Shown in pieces: positions 49,605 through 60,275 of a stretch of 64,000 nucleotides of DNA; position 1 is the stretch's first letter, and every line of letters begins with the position of its first letter. Under the pieces are notes generated by a model. That model saw only the letters and a list, made by a program, of their open reading frames with translations, did no database searches and had not been told where the DNA came from. The position numbers were made by a program, and so were the translations under genes. The stretch is taken from assembly GCF_000427785.1 (NCBI RefSeq), contig NZ_ATYR01000010.1, positions 1 through 64,000 of the forward strand, read 5' to 3'. This DNA comes from Massilia alkalitolerans DSM 17462. GTDB lineage: Bacteria > Pseudomonadota > Gammaproteobacteria > Burkholderiales > Burkholderiaceae_D.

Positions 49605-51110
49605 ATGTCCTTCCTCTCCAACGCAGCGCCAAAACTGGCTCCGTGGAAAGTCCTGCTGGTCGACGACGAGCCCGACATCCATGACATCACCAAGCTGACC
49701 CTGTCGCGCTTCCGCCTCGACGGCCGTGCGCTGCAGTTCCTGCACGCCTACAGCGGCGAAGAGGCCAAGGCGGTGCTGGCGCGGGAGAAGGACGTCGCCC
49801 TGGTGTTCCTGGACGTGGTGATGGAGCGCGAGGACAGCGGCCTGGAAGTGGCGCGCTGGATGCGCCAGGACCTGGACAACCAGTTCACCCGCATCGTGCT
49901 GCGTACCGGCCAGCCGGGCCAGGCGCCGGAAGAGCGCGTGATCGTCGATTACGACATCAACGATTACAAGGAAAAGACCGAGCTCGATCGCACCAAGCTG
50001 TTCACCACCACCTTCGCCGCCCTGCGCGCCTACCGCGACATCATGAAGGTCGAGGATGCGCGCCGCGCGCAGCAGACCTACCGCGAAGGCCTGGAACGCG
50101 TGATCGCCGCCTCGACCCACATCTTCCAGCAGCGCAGCCTGAAGGATTTCGCCAACGGCCTGCTGCAGCAGGTGGTGGCGCTGCTGCGCCTGGAACAGAG
50201 CATGCTGCTGCGCCTGAAGGGCGCGAGCGTGATCACGGGCGAGAGCCAGTACGAAGTACTGGCCCAGATCGGCGACATGGAAGGCCACGAGATCGGCCAC
50301 GAGCTGGTGGCCCAGCTCGACGACGCGCGCCACAACCGTATTTCGCGCCTGCACGGCGACACCTATGTCGGCTACTTCCCGAACCGTACCGGCAAGGCCT
50401 CGCTGCTGGTGCTCAAGGGCGTGGAAGAGATCGCGGAGATCGATGCCCAGTTGCTCGAGGTGTTCTGCTCGGGCGTGGCGATCGCTTTCGATAACATCCT
50501 GCTGAACCAGGAGATCACCGACACCCAGGCGGAGCTGATCCTGCGCCTCGGCGACGTGGTCGAGTCGCGTTCGAACGAAGCCGGCAACCACGTGCGCCGC
50601 ATGGCCCAGGTCTGCCACCTGCTGGCCCAGGCCTCCGGCATGCCGGAAGACGAAGTCGCGACCCTGATGCACGCCGCGCCGATGCACGACGTGGGCAAGA
50701 TCGCCACCCCGGACGCAGTGCTGCTCAAGCCCGGCAAGCTGACCGAGGACGAGTGGGAAATCATGAAGCAGCACCCGACCGTGGGCCTGCAGATCCTGGA
50801 CGGCTCGCAGCGCCCGATCCTGAAGGCCGCCGCCGTGATCGCCCACCAGCACCACGAGAAGTTCGACGGCAGCGGCTACCCGCAGGGTTTGCGGGGCGAG
50901 GCCATCCACCCCTACGCCCGCATCGTGGCGGTGGCCGACGTGTTCGACGCCCTGAGCCACAAGCGCTGCTACAAGGACGCCTGGCCGGCCGCCAAGGTGA
51001 CCGAGCACCTGCGCGAGGTGGCGGGGCACCACCTGGATCCGTATTACGTGGATCTGCTTATCAAGAATATGGACAAGGCGCTCGACATTAACGCGCAGTG
51101 GCCGGATTGA
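49605..51110 (+). CDS. response regulator with DUF3369 and HD-GYP domains
   Basis: The 501-residue protein has an N-terminal receiver-type domain (about 15-145): VLLVDDEPDIHD with the acidic pocket, VFLDVVMERE with the phospho-acceptor Asp, and the late Lys in NDYKEKTEL. A DUF3369 (GAF-like) domain follows (about 165-305). The C-terminal HD-GYP domain (about 310-490) has HAAPMHDVGKIATPD, HQHHEKFDGSGYPQGLRGEAIHP and VAVADVFDALSHKR, with the metal-binding His and Asp residues intact, so c-di-GMP hydrolysis is expected. The histidine kinase gene on the opposite strand is the obvious candidate partner. Confidence 0.92.
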   Translation: MSFLSNAAPKLAPWKVLLVDDEPDIHDITKLTLSRFRLDGRALQFLHAYSGEEAKAVLAREKDVALVFLDVVMEREDSGLEVARWMRQDLDNQFTRIVLRTGQPGQAPEERVIVDYDINDYKEKTELDRTKLFTTTFAALRAYRDIMKVEDARRAQQTYREGLERVIAASTHIFQQRSLKDFANGLLQQVVALLRLEQSMLLRLKGASVITGESQYEVLAQIGDMEGHEIGHELVAQLDDARHNRISRLHGDTYVGYFPNRTGKASLLVLKGVEEIAEIDAQLLEVFCSGVAIAFDNILLNQEITDTQAELILRLGDVVESRSNEAGNHVRRMAQVCHLLAQASGMPEDEVATLMHAAPMHDVGKIATPDAVLLKPGKLTEDEWEIMKQHPTVGLQILDGSQRPILKAAAVIAHQHHEKFDGSGYPQGLRGEAIHPYARIVAVADVFDALSHKRCYKDAWPAAKVTEHLREVAGHHLDPYYVDLLIKNMDKALDINAQWPD

Positions 51111-51162
51111 GTTGTGCTACGGCGAACAGCCGCCACACATTTTTCACCAGTAACAGATGAGT

Positions 51163-51265
51163 CGTCATCCCGGCGCAGGCCGGGATCCAAGTTTGCACGC
51201 TCACCGCCTACGCTTGAGCTCCTGGCGCGCGACGCAATTGGATTCCGGCCTTCGCCGGAATGACG
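51163..51265. repeat. dispersed repeat with terminal hairpins (REP/MITE-like)
   Basis: The ends are CGTCATCCCGGC and GCCGGAATGACG, near-perfect inverted copies. Each end also folds on itself: CCCGGC/GCCGGG and TTCCGGC/GCCGGAA. The GTCATYCCGGCG...CGCCGGAATGAC pattern is typical of dispersed intergenic repeats in proteobacteria. It sits between two convergent genes. Confidence 0.75.
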
Positions 51266-51324
51266 TGTTTAGGCCAACAATAAAGTAGAGGTGCCGGCGG
51301 TCCGCCAGGCCAAACCCGTCATCG

Positions 51325-53265
51325 TCACTTTTTCAGCGAGCGCGGGAAGCGCAGCTGATACCGCAGCCCCTCCCCCGGCGCACTGTCCGCCCTCACCGTC
51401 CCGCCCAGCGCCCCCGTCACCAGGTTGTACAGGATGTGCGCCCCCAGCCCGCTCCCGCCGGTGCCGCGCTTGGTGGTGAAGAAGGGATCGAACAGCTTGC
51501 CCAGGGTCTCCTGGTCCATTCCCATGCCGTCGTCCGCATAGTCGAACAGCACCTGCTCCCCCTCCTGCGCCACGCGGATCGTGATGCGTCCCGGCTGGTC
51601 GCGCTCGAAGCCGTGCAGCAGCGAGTTCACGACCATGTTGGTGACGATCTGCGAGACCGCGCCCGGCGAGCTGTCCAGCACCAGGTCCGGCGGGCAGTCC
51701 AGTTCCACCTTGATCGGCCGCCCCTTGAGCTTGGGCTGCAGCGACAGCAGCACTTCCTGCACGTAGCTGCACAGCTTGAAGTTGCGGATGTCGCCCGAGG
51801 ACTGGTCCACCGCCACCTGCTTGAAGCTGCGCACCAGGCTTGCCGCGCGCTGGGTGTTGGTGGTCATGATGCGCAGCGACTGGTCGACGATGTCCAGGAA
51901 GCTGTTCAAACTGTCCTCGGTCATCTCGCCCGCGGCCAGCTCTTCGCGCGTGAGCTTGAGTTCCTGCACCAGGTGGCTGGTGGCGGTCACGCAGATGCCC
52001 AGCGGCGTGTTGATCTCGTGGGCCACGCCGGCCACCAGGCCGCCCAGCGATGCCATCTTCTCCTGGCGCACCAGTTCGCCCTGCGCCACCTGCAGCTTGT
52101 GCAGGGCTTCGTTCAGCGCCGCGTTCTGCACTTCCAGCGCCTCCTTGGTCTTGCGGATCTTGCGGTCGGCCTGCATGCGCGCCAGCGCCACCGCGACATG
52201 GCTGGCCATGAAGGCCAGCAGGTCCAGTTCCACCTTGGTATAGGTCACCGACGGGTCGTAGCTCTGCACCACCAGCACGCCGTAGGGCTGGTCATGCACC
52301 AGCATCGGCGCGCCCATCCAGCTGGCGATGTCGGGGTTCCCGAAGGGCGCCCTGACCAGGCCGTTGGCGACCAGGTGCTTGACGCTGGTGGCGTCGTGGA
52401 GCTGGGCCTGCTTGCTCGTCAGGACGTAGGAGCACATGCCCTGCCCCACCGGGAAGCGCGTCACCGGGGCGGTGCCGTCCTTCTCGTCCACGAAATAGGG
52501 AATGCTGATTTCCCGGGTATCCGGGTGGTGCAGCGCGATCAGGAAGTTCTTGGCCACCATCAGCTCGCCGATGATGCCATGCAGGCTGGCGGTGAGCGTG
52601 GCGGTGTCCAGCGCCTGGGCCGACAGGCTGGCGATCTGGTACAGCGCGTGCTGCACCTGCTCGGCGCGGCGCCGCTCGGCCACTTCGACCGCCAGCGCCG
52701 CGGTGCGCTCCTGCACCGCGCGCTCCAGCCGGTCCATGCTCTGCAGGCCCTGCAGCGCATTCGACACGTGGTTGGCGATTTCCGAGAACAGCGCCTGGTC
52801 TTCCTCGCTGTAGGTGACGCCCTTCGTGTAGCTCTGGATGACCATCGCGCCCAGGGCCTGGTGGTGGCGGTCGAGCAGCGGCGCGCCCATCCAGTGCTCG
52901 GCGGCGGAGCCGTGGCCCCACTGCATGCCTTCGCGCTCGCGCGCCAGGAAATCGTCGGCGGTGATCATCAGGCGGCGCTTGTTCACCACCACCCACGACG
53001 TCGGCGACTCTTCCGGCGCCGCCAACCGCACCTTTTGCCCGCTTACCGGCACCTCGGCGTCGGCTTCATCGACGAAATACGGGAACCAGATCGTCCCCTC
53101 CTCGCGGTCGCACAAGGCCACATAAAAGTTGGCCGCATACATGATGCGGCCGAGCGCGCGGTGCACCGCGCCGATGAAGTCGACGATGTCGTTGCAGCTG
53201 GTCGACAGCTCCCCGATTTCGAGCAGCATCGACTGGACTGCTTCCAGCCGGGCGAGACGGTCCAT
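51325..53265 (-). CDS. sensor histidine kinase with two GAF domains
   Basis: The 646-residue protein has no membrane helix. Two GAF domains (about 20-165 and 200-345) are visible and clearly related, sharing NFYVALCDREEGTIWFPYFVDE versus NFLIALHHPDTREISIPYFVDE and HWMGAPLLDRHHQALGAMVIQSYTKGVTY versus SWMGAPMLVHDQPYGVLVVQSYDPSVTY. A coiled linker leads to the HisKA box GLVAGVAHEINTPLGI (His416) and an ATPase domain with MVVNSLLHG, DDGMGMDQETLGKLFDPFFTTKRGTGGSGLGAHI. It senses a cytoplasmic signal. I used the ATG at 53265 (GGGGAA upstream). The frame is open much further but overlaps the next gene. Confidence 0.9.
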   Translation of the reverse strand: MDRLARLEAVQSMLLEIGELSTSCNDIVDFIGAVHRALGRIMYAANFYVALCDREEGTIWFPYFVDEADAEVPVSGQKVRLAAPEESPTSWVVVNKRRLMITADDFLAREREGMQWGHGSAAEHWMGAPLLDRHHQALGAMVIQSYTKGVTYSEEDQALFSEIANHVSNALQGLQSMDRLERAVQERTAALAVEVAERRRAEQVQHALYQIASLSAQALDTATLTASLHGIIGELMVAKNFLIALHHPDTREISIPYFVDEKDGTAPVTRFPVGQGMCSYVLTSKQAQLHDATSVKHLVANGLVRAPFGNPDIASWMGAPMLVHDQPYGVLVVQSYDPSVTYTKVELDLLAFMASHVAVALARMQADRKIRKTKEALEVQNAALNEALHKLQVAQGELVRQEKMASLGGLVAGVAHEINTPLGICVTATSHLVQELKLTREELAAGEMTEDSLNSFLDIVDQSLRIMTTNTQRAASLVRSFKQVAVDQSSGDIRNFKLCSYVQEVLLSLQPKLKGRPIKVELDCPPDLVLDSSPGAVSQIVTNMVVNSLLHGFERDQPGRITIRVAQEGEQVLFDYADDGMGMDQETLGKLFDPFFTTKRGTGGSGLGAHILYNLVTGALGGTVRADSAPGEGLRYQLRFPRSLKK

Positions 53266-53360
53266 TGCTTCCCCAAGGTAATTAATTCCAAGGGGAAATA
53301 TTAGCAGTTCAGGACCTGTAGCCGAAGCCTTATTCGGGCGAACTGTGGCGTAAAGTCTTC

Positions 53361-53864
53361 TTAGCCACGCGGGGCGCGGAAATCGTTCTCGATCCAGGCC
53401 GTGGCCGAGGCCGGGGTCAGCTTGAAGCTGGCCGGCACCCGCACCTTGGCCACCTGCTCGCCCATCTCGTCTGTGGCGGCCAGGATGGCGTAGGGATCGT
53501 CGTCGTCCGGCACGATGTCCAGCGTCACCTTCAGTTCGCCGTTCTCGGTGGAAACCGTGGTCTTCTTGTGCAGGATTGCGTGCAGGTGCTGCTCGTGGCG
53601 GCGGATCACTTCGGACGCCGTCTTGATCAGCGTGTTGAAGGCGTTGACGTCGAGCGGCTTCGGGTTCTTCTTGTCGCGCCCCATGGTCCAGGGGCCGACC
53701 AGCGCCGGTTCCCGCTCGCCATCCTTGTACATGGCAACCGCCCAGCCTTCGTCGTCGTCGTTCTTGATCACACGCGCGGTCCAGCCGTTGCCCTGCCACA
53801 GGCGGGGTTCCTGCACCAAGGCATTTTCTTCGCCTTCGTGCTCGTGTTCGTCGTGTTCGTTCAT
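53361..53864 (-). CDS. conserved acidic protein of unknown function
   Basis: The 167-residue soluble protein has a His/Glu-rich N-terminus (MNEHDEHEHEGEEN), then WTARVIKNDDDEGWAVAMYKDGEREPALVGPWTMGRDKKNPKPLD, a helix with IRRHEQHLHAILHKKT, a beta segment GELKVTLDIVPDDDDPYAILAATDE and a C-terminal part ending ENDFRAPRG. I recognise no domain. It precedes the GAF histidine kinase by 95 bases on the same strand and may be cotranscribed. Confidence 0.7.
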   Translation of the reverse strand: MNEHDEHEHEGEENALVQEPRLWQGNGWTARVIKNDDDEGWAVAMYKDGEREPALVGPWTMGRDKKNPKPLDVNAFNTLIKTASEVIRRHEQHLHAILHKKTTVSTENGELKVTLDIVPDDDDPYAILAATDEMGEQVAKVRVPASFKLTPASATAWIENDFRAPRG

Positions 53865-53941
53865 GGTCGTGTTTCCCTATGCCTCAAAGCAGAGATCATA
53901 GAGGAAACCGGCCCCGGGAAGAAGCCCGTTTGGCTTAAGCC

Positions 53942-54172
53942 TCAGGCATAACGGGGGCAGCGCCAGTCGGGACCGCGCGGCGGCCGTACCGGCGGGCGCA
54001 CCGGGGTCGGGCGCGGATCGACTGCGGGAGAGGGCGTCTCCCGATTGAACGGATTGATGATGATCGGCGGGATGGTAGGTGGCGCCGATGGCGGGCCTTT
54101 GGGACCGCTGTTGGCCAACGCGGGATGCAGAACGGCCAGGTGGTCCCCCATTTTCTGGATGACAGCGTGCAT
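53942..54172 (-). CDS. small proline-rich protein
   Basis: The 76-residue protein has a short helical start (MHAVIQKMGDHLAVLHPALA) and a Pro-rich remainder (PPSAPPTIPPIIINPF, RPTPVRPPVRPPRGP). GGGGA lies before the ATG. Nothing identifies it, and it could be spurious. The codon bias is ordinary. Confidence 0.4.
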   Translation of the reverse strand: MHAVIQKMGDHLAVLHPALANSGPKGPPSAPPTIPPIIINPFNRETPSPAVDPRPTPVRPPVRPPRGPDWRCPRYA

Positions 54173-54421
54173 AGGATCCCCCTGCTTCAGGAACAGGCTG
54201 TCAGTATAGGAAAGGATACGTTCATTGCAAGGCCAAATCGACCACGTTTGTTGCCGTGTGGTTGCACTGTCTTCATCCACTTATCGCGTCTGCACGCGTC
54301 CCGGCGCGCCAATTGTGCAGTTTGTCGCAAAGCCGTGGCCGCAGCCGGCGCGGGCTCTTACAGTTCAACCATGCCGCATTGATACGCGCACCCGAAAACC
54401 AGCCCAATGAAGAGGACTACC

Positions 54422-54808
54422 ATGAAAAACTTTGCCAAGATCGCCATCCTGTTCCTGTTTGCCGTCCTGCTGCTGGACATCGCCTTCGATGCCGCCGACT
54501 TCATGAGCTTCAATATCGACGGCGACCAGGTCGACGGCCCGCTGGGCGCCCTGCTGGCCGTGGTGTTCGCGGGTGGCGGCCTGGTGCTTGCCGGCGTGGT
54601 CATGCTGGTGGTGGGTGCGGTGCTGGCGGTGGTGTTCGCCGGCGTGGGCGTGATCGTCGTCGGTGCGCTCGGCTTCGCCGCAGTGGCCGTCGCGCTGGCA
54701 CTGTCGCCGCTGCTGCTGCCGCTGCTGGTGCCGGTGGCGATCATCTGGTACCTGGTCAGCCGCAGCCGCAAGGCCCCGGTCGCCGAGCCGGTGCACCCGG
54801 CAGTCTGA
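54422..54808 (+). CDS. small membrane protein, unknown function
   Basis: The 128-residue protein has one hydrophobic segment at the N-terminus (FAKIAILFLFAVLLLDIAFDA) and three Gly/Val/Ala-rich segments between about 45 and 115. An acidic loop (SFNIDGDQVDGPLG) lies between, and a basic tail (SRSRKAP) points to the cytoplasm. I know no function for it. The ATG at 54422 follows GAGGACTACC. A terminator lies 20 bases after the stop. Confidence 0.7.
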   Translation: MKNFAKIAILFLFAVLLLDIAFDAADFMSFNIDGDQVDGPLGALLAVVFAGGGLVLAGVVMLVVGAVLAVVFAGVGVIVVGALGFAAVAVALALSPLLLPLLVPVAIIWYLVSRSRKAPVAEPVHPAV

Positions 54809-54828
54809 TCTGCGCAGCGCGACTCCAG

Positions 54829-54855
54829 AACGGCCGGGAACTTCCCGGCCGTTTT
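54829..54855 (+). terminator. intrinsic terminator
   Basis: A ten-bp stem AACGGCCGGG/CCCGGCCGTT with a five-base loop is followed by TT. It ends the small membrane-protein gene and separates it from the GGDEF-EAL gene. Confidence 0.75.
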
Positions 54856-54932
54856 CCTTGGCGGTGCGACGTGCGGCGCCCGTCAATACGGAACAGGTAA
54901 AATCGGCGCAAGACCACTACGCCAGTTTCAAG

Positions 54933-57593
54933 ATGCAAGTCCCGCCCCCGCCCGCCGTGCGCACGATCCGCCCTACTCCGCTGTCGCGGCTCGTGATCGT
55001 CACGGCCGGGCTGATCGCCGCGCTGGGCCTGATCACCGGCGCGATGCTGTACGCCAGCTACCAGGACGCGCTGCGCGAACAGCAGGTCACCCTGCGCAAC
55101 GTCGCCATCGCCTTCGCCGCGCAGACCGCGGGCGTGGCCCAGGCGATCGACAGCGCCGCGCAGCAGGCGGCGCGCATGCTGCTGGTGCAGGACGCGCCAC
55201 CCGCTTCCGGGATGGCCGACGGCCGCGATGGCCTGGCCCACCCATACCTGGCACGCATCGTCCTGTTCGACACCGCCGGACAGACCGTCGGCAGCGTCAT
55301 GCCGGGCAGCAGTTCGCGTGACCTGCCCCCCATCAAGCCGCCCGCCGGCGACGTCCCGCGCCGCATCACGATCACCGACATCGACCGTACCACCGGGCGC
55401 GGCATCCTGAATTTCGTGCACCCGGTGCGCGAGCGCAGCGGCCGGCGCATCGGCACCGTGGTGGCGCAGGTCGACTCGGTGCGTTTCGAGCAGCTGTACA
55501 ACCTGGTGGAACTCGGCAACGGCGGCTCGGTCACCCTGCTGCACCGCGACGGCACCATGCTGGTACGCGGCCCCGGCTTCCCGGCCGGCATCGGCCGCTC
55601 CTTCGCCGACACGCCGCTGTTCCGCGAGCAGCTGCCGCGCGCCAGCCGCGGCAGCTTCGAGGCAACCAGCCCGATCAACGGTACGGCCGGCCTGTATGGC
55701 TACGACGTGGTGGACGGCTTCGACCTGGTGATCGTCACCGGCATGGCGCGCTCGGTCGCGCTGGAAGCATGGTATGGGCGCCTGTGGACGGCCCTGGCCT
55801 TCTATCTGCTGCTCGCGCTCGTGCTGGCGCTGCTGGCCTGGCGCGTGGCGCGCGACACCCGCCGCCAGTTCGGCCTGATCGACATGGTATCCAGCAGCGA
55901 GGCGCGCCTGGCCAAGAGTTTCGACTACCTGGCCTCGATCGTGAACGCGGTGGGCGCGCCGATCTGGGTACTGGACGGCGCGCGCCGCATCGTACTGGCC
56001 AACGAGGCCTTCGCGCGCCTGGTCGGACGCCCGCGCGAGAGCCTGCCGGGCCTGGACGAAAGCGCCGTGCTCGATGACGCCGCCGCCGAGCGCGAGCGCC
56101 GCTACGCCGCGGTGCTGGCGCATGGCGGCACCCTGGACGCGACCGGCACCATGCACGACGGCAGCGGCGAGAGCCGCACCGTGATCCAGCTGACCTCGCG
56201 CCTCGCCGGCGACGACGGCACGGCCCACCTGGTCAACGTGCTGACCGATATCACCGAACGCGAACGCGCCGAGGCACGCCTGGCCTGGCTGGCCGAATTC
56301 GACGCCATTACCGGCCTGCCGAACCAGGCCCAGTTCTGGCGCCTGCTGGAAGGACGCATCTCAGCCGATACGGCCGCCGCGGAGGGCGGGCGCGGACTGG
56401 CCGTGGTCGCGCTGGTGCTCGAGCGCCTGCACGAGATCGTCGACCTGCTCGGCCACGAGGCCGGCGACCGCGCCCTGCGCCAGGTGGCCGATTTGCTGCG
56501 CGGGGCCTGCGGCCAGGGTGACGAGGGCGCCGTGGCGGCGCGCATCCGCGGCGGCGAGTTCGCCTTCGTGCTCGATGCCGGCGGCGGGAGCCAGCAGGTG
56601 GAAAGCTTCGCCCTGAAGCTGCACGCACTGATGTCGGGACCGCTGCACGTGGACGGGCGAGATTTCTTCCTCGACCCGGTGCTGGGCGTGGCCCTGTATC
56701 CGCACGACGGCCGCAACGCGGACGAGCTGTACCGCAGCGCGCAAGGCGCCGCCAGCGGCGCCGGCATCGAGCTCGACGAAGCGGTGCACTTCTTCTCGGC
56801 CAGCCGGCACACCGAACTCGGGCAGCGCCTCACCGTCGAGGCGCACCTGCGCCGCGCGCTCGAGCGCGGCGAGCTGCGCCTGGTGTACCAGCCCAAGGTG
56901 ACAGTGCGCGAGCAACGGCTGGTCGGTTTCGAAGCCCTGCTGCGCTGGACCAACCCCGAACTGGGCGCAGTCTCGCCGCTCGTTTTCGTGCCGATCGCCG
57001 AGCGCACCGGCCTGATCATCCCGATCGGCGCCTGGGTGCTGGAGCAGGCCTGCCGCCAGATGGAGGAGTGGGCGGCGCGCTTCGGCCGTCCCGTGAAGGT
57101 GGCGGTCAACCTGTCGCCGCGCCAGTTCCACCAGAAGTCCTTGCTCGACACCATCCGGCGCTGCCTGGCCCAGTACCGGGTGCCTGAAGGCAGCCTGGAA
57201 CTGGAGATCACCGAGACCGCCCTGATGAGCCGCGAGCAGGAAGTGGACCAGCTGATGCGCGAGATCCGCAGGTTGGGCGTGGACCTGGCGATCGACGATT
57301 TCGGCACCGGTTACTCGAGCCTGGCTTACCTGAAGCGTTTTCCGGTGTCGCGCCTGAAGGTGGACCGGGCGTTTGTCCGCGACCTCGGGCGCGACGAGGA
57401 CAGCGCCGCGATCGCGCTCTCGATCGTCAACCTGGCGCGCGGCCTGAAGCTGCAGGTGGTGGCCGAGGGCGTCGAGACCGAGGCCCAGCTGGCGGTGCTG
57501 CGCGAGATGGCCTGCGACGAATACCAGGGTTTCCTGTTCAGCAAACCGCTGGAGGTGAACGAGGTGGCGGGGATGCTGGCGCGTGCCGGTTAG
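54933..57593 (+). CDS. sensor GGDEF-EAL protein, probable c-di-GMP phosphodiesterase
   Basis: The 886-residue protein has TM1 (about 20-45), a periplasmic Cache-like sensor (about 50-270), TM2 (about 285-305), a PAS domain (about 325-440), a GGDEF-like domain and an EAL domain. The GGDEF site is degenerate, reading RGGEF (539-543), so cyclase activity is unlikely. The EAL domain is intact: FEALLRW (Glu667), KVAVNLSPRQF, LEITETALM, AIDDFGTGYSSL, KVDRAFV and VVAEGVET. It should hydrolyse c-di-GMP in response to an extracytoplasmic ligand. The ATG at 54933 has no strong ribosome site, so the start is somewhat uncertain. Confidence 0.9.
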   Translation: MQVPPPPAVRTIRPTPLSRLVIVTAGLIAALGLITGAMLYASYQDALREQQVTLRNVAIAFAAQTAGVAQAIDSAAQQAARMLLVQDAPPASGMADGRDGLAHPYLARIVLFDTAGQTVGSVMPGSSSRDLPPIKPPAGDVPRRITITDIDRTTGRGILNFVHPVRERSGRRIGTVVAQVDSVRFEQLYNLVELGNGGSVTLLHRDGTMLVRGPGFPAGIGRSFADTPLFREQLPRASRGSFEATSPINGTAGLYGYDVVDGFDLVIVTGMARSVALEAWYGRLWTALAFYLLLALVLALLAWRVARDTRRQFGLIDMVSSSEARLAKSFDYLASIVNAVGAPIWVLDGARRIVLANEAFARLVGRPRESLPGLDESAVLDDAAAERERRYAAVLAHGGTLDATGTMHDGSGESRTVIQLTSRLAGDDGTAHLVNVLTDITERERAEARLAWLAEFDAITGLPNQAQFWRLLEGRISADTAAAEGGRGLAVVALVLERLHEIVDLLGHEAGDRALRQVADLLRGACGQGDEGAVAARIRGGEFAFVLDAGGGSQQVESFALKLHALMSGPLHVDGRDFFLDPVLGVALYPHDGRNADELYRSAQGAASGAGIELDEAVHFFSASRHTELGQRLTVEAHLRRALERGELRLVYQPKVTVREQRLVGFEALLRWTNPELGAVSPLVFVPIAERTGLIIPIGAWVLEQACRQMEEWAARFGRPVKVAVNLSPRQFHQKSLLDTIRRCLAQYRVPEGSLELEITETALMSREQEVDQLMREIRRLGVDLAIDDFGTGYSSLAYLKRFPVSRLKVDRAFVRDLGRDEDSAAIALSIVNLARGLKLQVVAEGVETEAQLAVLREMACDEYQGFLFSKPLEVNEVAGMLARAG

Positions 57594-57688
57594 CAGCCCG
57601 AGCGCCTGCGTGCTCCAGCGTACATTCCCTCCGGTGTTCCTGGACTACAGTAGAGACAAGCTTCCCTTTCCGGCATCAATCGATCCTC

Positions 57689-59008
57689 ATGCAAGCTGCC
57701 GCAACAAACAGCCGCTTCCAGCAGTTGTGGGTCCAGGTCCATTCGAGCCTGTGGTTCGTTCCCACCTTCGTCATCCTCGGCCTGATGCTGCTGGCGCTCG
57801 GCCTGGTGGAGCTCGACCGGCAAGCCGGCGACGCTTTCCGGCAGCGCTGGCCGGAGCTGTTCATGGTGAAGGCCGAAGAGGCGCGCAGCCTGCTGTCCAC
57901 CATCGCCGGCTCGATGGCCACCGTCGCCGGCGTCACGTTCTCGATCACCATGGTTGCCCTGACCCTGGCCTCGGCCCAATACACCTCGCGCGTGATGCGC
58001 AACTTCATGCGCGACAGAGGGACCCAGGTCGTGCTCGGCATCTTCATGGGCATTTTCCTGTATTGCCTGCTTGTGCTCCGGGCGATCAATGCGGAGCCGG
58101 ACTCCTTCGTCCCGGCCTGCGCCGTGCTGGGCTCGATCGTGCTGTCGATGCTCGGGAGCGGCGCTTTCATCTTCTTCATCCACCACATTTCAGCGAACAT
58201 CCAGGCCGCCGAAATGGCCCAGGCCATCACTCGCGAAACCCTGGACATGGTCGACAAGTACTTCCCCGAGCAGGCTGGCGAAGGCAAGCCGTCCCCCGCC
58301 GGCCACCTCGATGTCAGCGCCTGGTATCCCGTGCCCGCCCGGCAGTGGGGCACCGTCCAGACCGTCGACGAGATGCGCCTGCTGGCATGGGCGTGCCAAC
58401 ACGACGCGGTCGTGCGCATGGAATACAAACCCGGCGAGTTCGTCGCCATCGGCGAAACCCTGGTGTCGGTGGCCATGCGCGCCCCTCCGGACGAAGGCAT
58501 GATCGCCGCCCTGAACGGTGCCTACGGCATCGACGCCTTCCGCACGCTCGACCAGGATCCCACCTTCGGCGTGCGCCAGCTGGTCGACATGGCCCTGAAG
58601 GCCCTGTCGCCGGGCATCAACGACAGCACCACGACAGAGACCTGCCTCGACCACATCGGGGTGATCCTGGCCTGCTGCGGGCAGCGCAAGCTCCAACCGC
58701 GCGACCACTACGACAGGCAAGGCAAGCTGCGCGTACTGTCCATCGACATCGATTTCGCGCAGCTCACCAGGCTGGCCTTCCACCAGGTCGCGGAGAGCGC
58801 CGAAGGCAACTCGGCAGTGCTGTTGCGGATCATGGACACGATCTGCAAGGCGGGCAAGGCATGCGCAGGGAGCGCGCAGCGCGGTGCGCTGCTCGACCAG
58901 GCCGAGGTGGTGGGCGAGATCGCGCTGCGCACCGCGAAGTCGGACGCCGCACGCGCCGAGCTCGGAGCCAGGCTGAACGCACTCAGGGAACTGCTTGCTT
59001 CACCCTGA
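57689..59008 (+). CDS. DUF2254 membrane protein
   Basis: The 439-residue protein has four predicted membrane helices (about 20-40, 70-95, 115-135, 145-170). LSTIAGSMATVAGVTFSITMVALTLASAQYTSRVMRNFMRDRGTQ is the DUF2254 hallmark. A large cytoplasmic part follows with DPTFGVRQLVDMALKALSPGINDSTT, also conserved. The function is not known. It begins 95 bases after the GGDEF-EAL gene and converges on the pca operon. Confidence 0.88.
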   Translation: MQAAATNSRFQQLWVQVHSSLWFVPTFVILGLMLLALGLVELDRQAGDAFRQRWPELFMVKAEEARSLLSTIAGSMATVAGVTFSITMVALTLASAQYTSRVMRNFMRDRGTQVVLGIFMGIFLYCLLVLRAINAEPDSFVPACAVLGSIVLSMLGSGAFIFFIHHISANIQAAEMAQAITRETLDMVDKYFPEQAGEGKPSPAGHLDVSAWYPVPARQWGTVQTVDEMRLLAWACQHDAVVRMEYKPGEFVAIGETLVSVAMRAPPDEGMIAALNGAYGIDAFRTLDQDPTFGVRQLVDMALKALSPGINDSTTTETCLDHIGVILACCGQRKLQPRDHYDRQGKLRVLSIDIDFAQLTRLAFHQVAESAEGNSAVLLRIMDTICKAGKACAGSAQRGALLDQAEVVGEIALRTAKSDAARAELGARLNALRELLASP

Positions 59009-59060
59009 CACGCTTGTTGGAAACGTCGACACCCGCAGCGCTCGGAGCGGCGCCGCCGGC

Positions 59061-60271
<1,211 letters not shown>

Positions 60272-60275
<4 letters not shown>

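Noticed and set aside
53266..53799. N-terminal extension of the GAF histidine kinase
   Set aside because: The frame is open, but it overlaps the acidic-protein gene in another frame, shows Arg/Gly-rich shadow composition and has no domain. The ATG at 53265 has a good ribosome site.
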